Source of the DNA: Oegoconia quadripuncta
Lineage: Eukaryota; Arthropoda; Insecta; Lepidoptera; Autostichidae
Direction of reading: 5' to 3'
DNA: 64,000 nucleotides
Assembly (NCBI GenBank): GCA_949316235.1
Contig: OX438745.1
Span: forward strand, 2,485,001-2,549,000
Shown: positions 63,863 through 64,000 of the stretch, piece after piece
How the letters are laid out: every line of letters begins with the position of its first letter
Position numbering within the stretch: position 1 is the stretch's first letter
Notes under the pieces: generated by a model
Databases searched by the model: none
Seen by the model: only the letters and a program-made list of their open reading frames with translations
What the model was told of the DNA's origin: nothing
Program-made: the position numbers and the translations under genes

Positions 63863-64000
63863 TTTTTACGACTATTGCTTTGCCAATCTATGCTACCCGT
63901 TAAGGTTCGGTCTGTTGGGGTTCTTAAGTAAAGAGATATAGTGAAACGTCCAAATACTTGATTCACTGAGTTCATTGTCCCGTCACAGGCAGTACACGAG

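Overview
The window reads as AT-rich, intron-poor and repeat-saturated DNA from a moth or butterfly (Lepidoptera). The evidence is two ommochrome-binding-protein-like genes, a family known from Lepidoptera, together with tRNA-derived SINEs, CR1/jockey/RTE-type LINE 3' ends, a mariner transposase and many small inverted-repeat transposons. I see no rRNA gene, functional tRNA gene, CRISPR array or bacterial-type operon.

Host genes. Only two convincing host genes are visible, both on the minus strand and about 2.9 kb apart: 32714-33559 (281 aa) and 36461-37378 (305 aa). They are paralogues. Each encodes a secreted protein with a signal peptide and shared motifs (ANLGRPY, YLGG-DGI-KYN, EKGK, NKT, RQI-ED). 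In each, a good 3' splice site lies 13-18 nt upstream of the ATG, which implies a 5'-UTR intron and an unseen upstream exon.

Layout. 0-5 kb: LINE 3' ends, a MITE inside a MITE, and unidentified DNA. 5.3-8.5 kb: a nearly complete CR1-group LINE with an uninterrupted endonuclease plus reverse transcriptase frame. 9-32 kb: SINEs, LINE tails and MITEs, many nested. 32.7-37.4 kb: the paralogue pair, with repeats between. 37.5-46 kb: a decayed RTE LINE, then dense SINEs. 46.7-47.8 kb: a mariner transposase with one in-frame nonsense codon. 49.0-49.3 kb: a 16-bp minisatellite. 53.4-57.5 kb: a deep nest of transposons holding a second LINE fragment. 58.8-59.2 kb: an RNase H fragment. 62.8-63.9 kb: a 1,025-bp element with perfect 19-bp inverted termini that I do not recognise.

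Repeat families (names are mine). SINE-A is about 330 bp, tRNA-headed, roughly 19 copies or fragments. SINE-B and SINE-C are two related tRNA-headed subfamilies with about 10 and 5 copies. LINE tail types H1 and H2 end in a CATCAGGTGA-type motif plus poly-A; types J and K end in TCTA-like or AT-rich repeats; the CR1-group tail ends in short tandem units. MITE families D, E, L and N each have at least two copies. F is the 1-kb inverted-terminus element, and G, M, P, Q and R are unclassified dispersed repeats. All identifications come from reading the sequence; no database search was possible.
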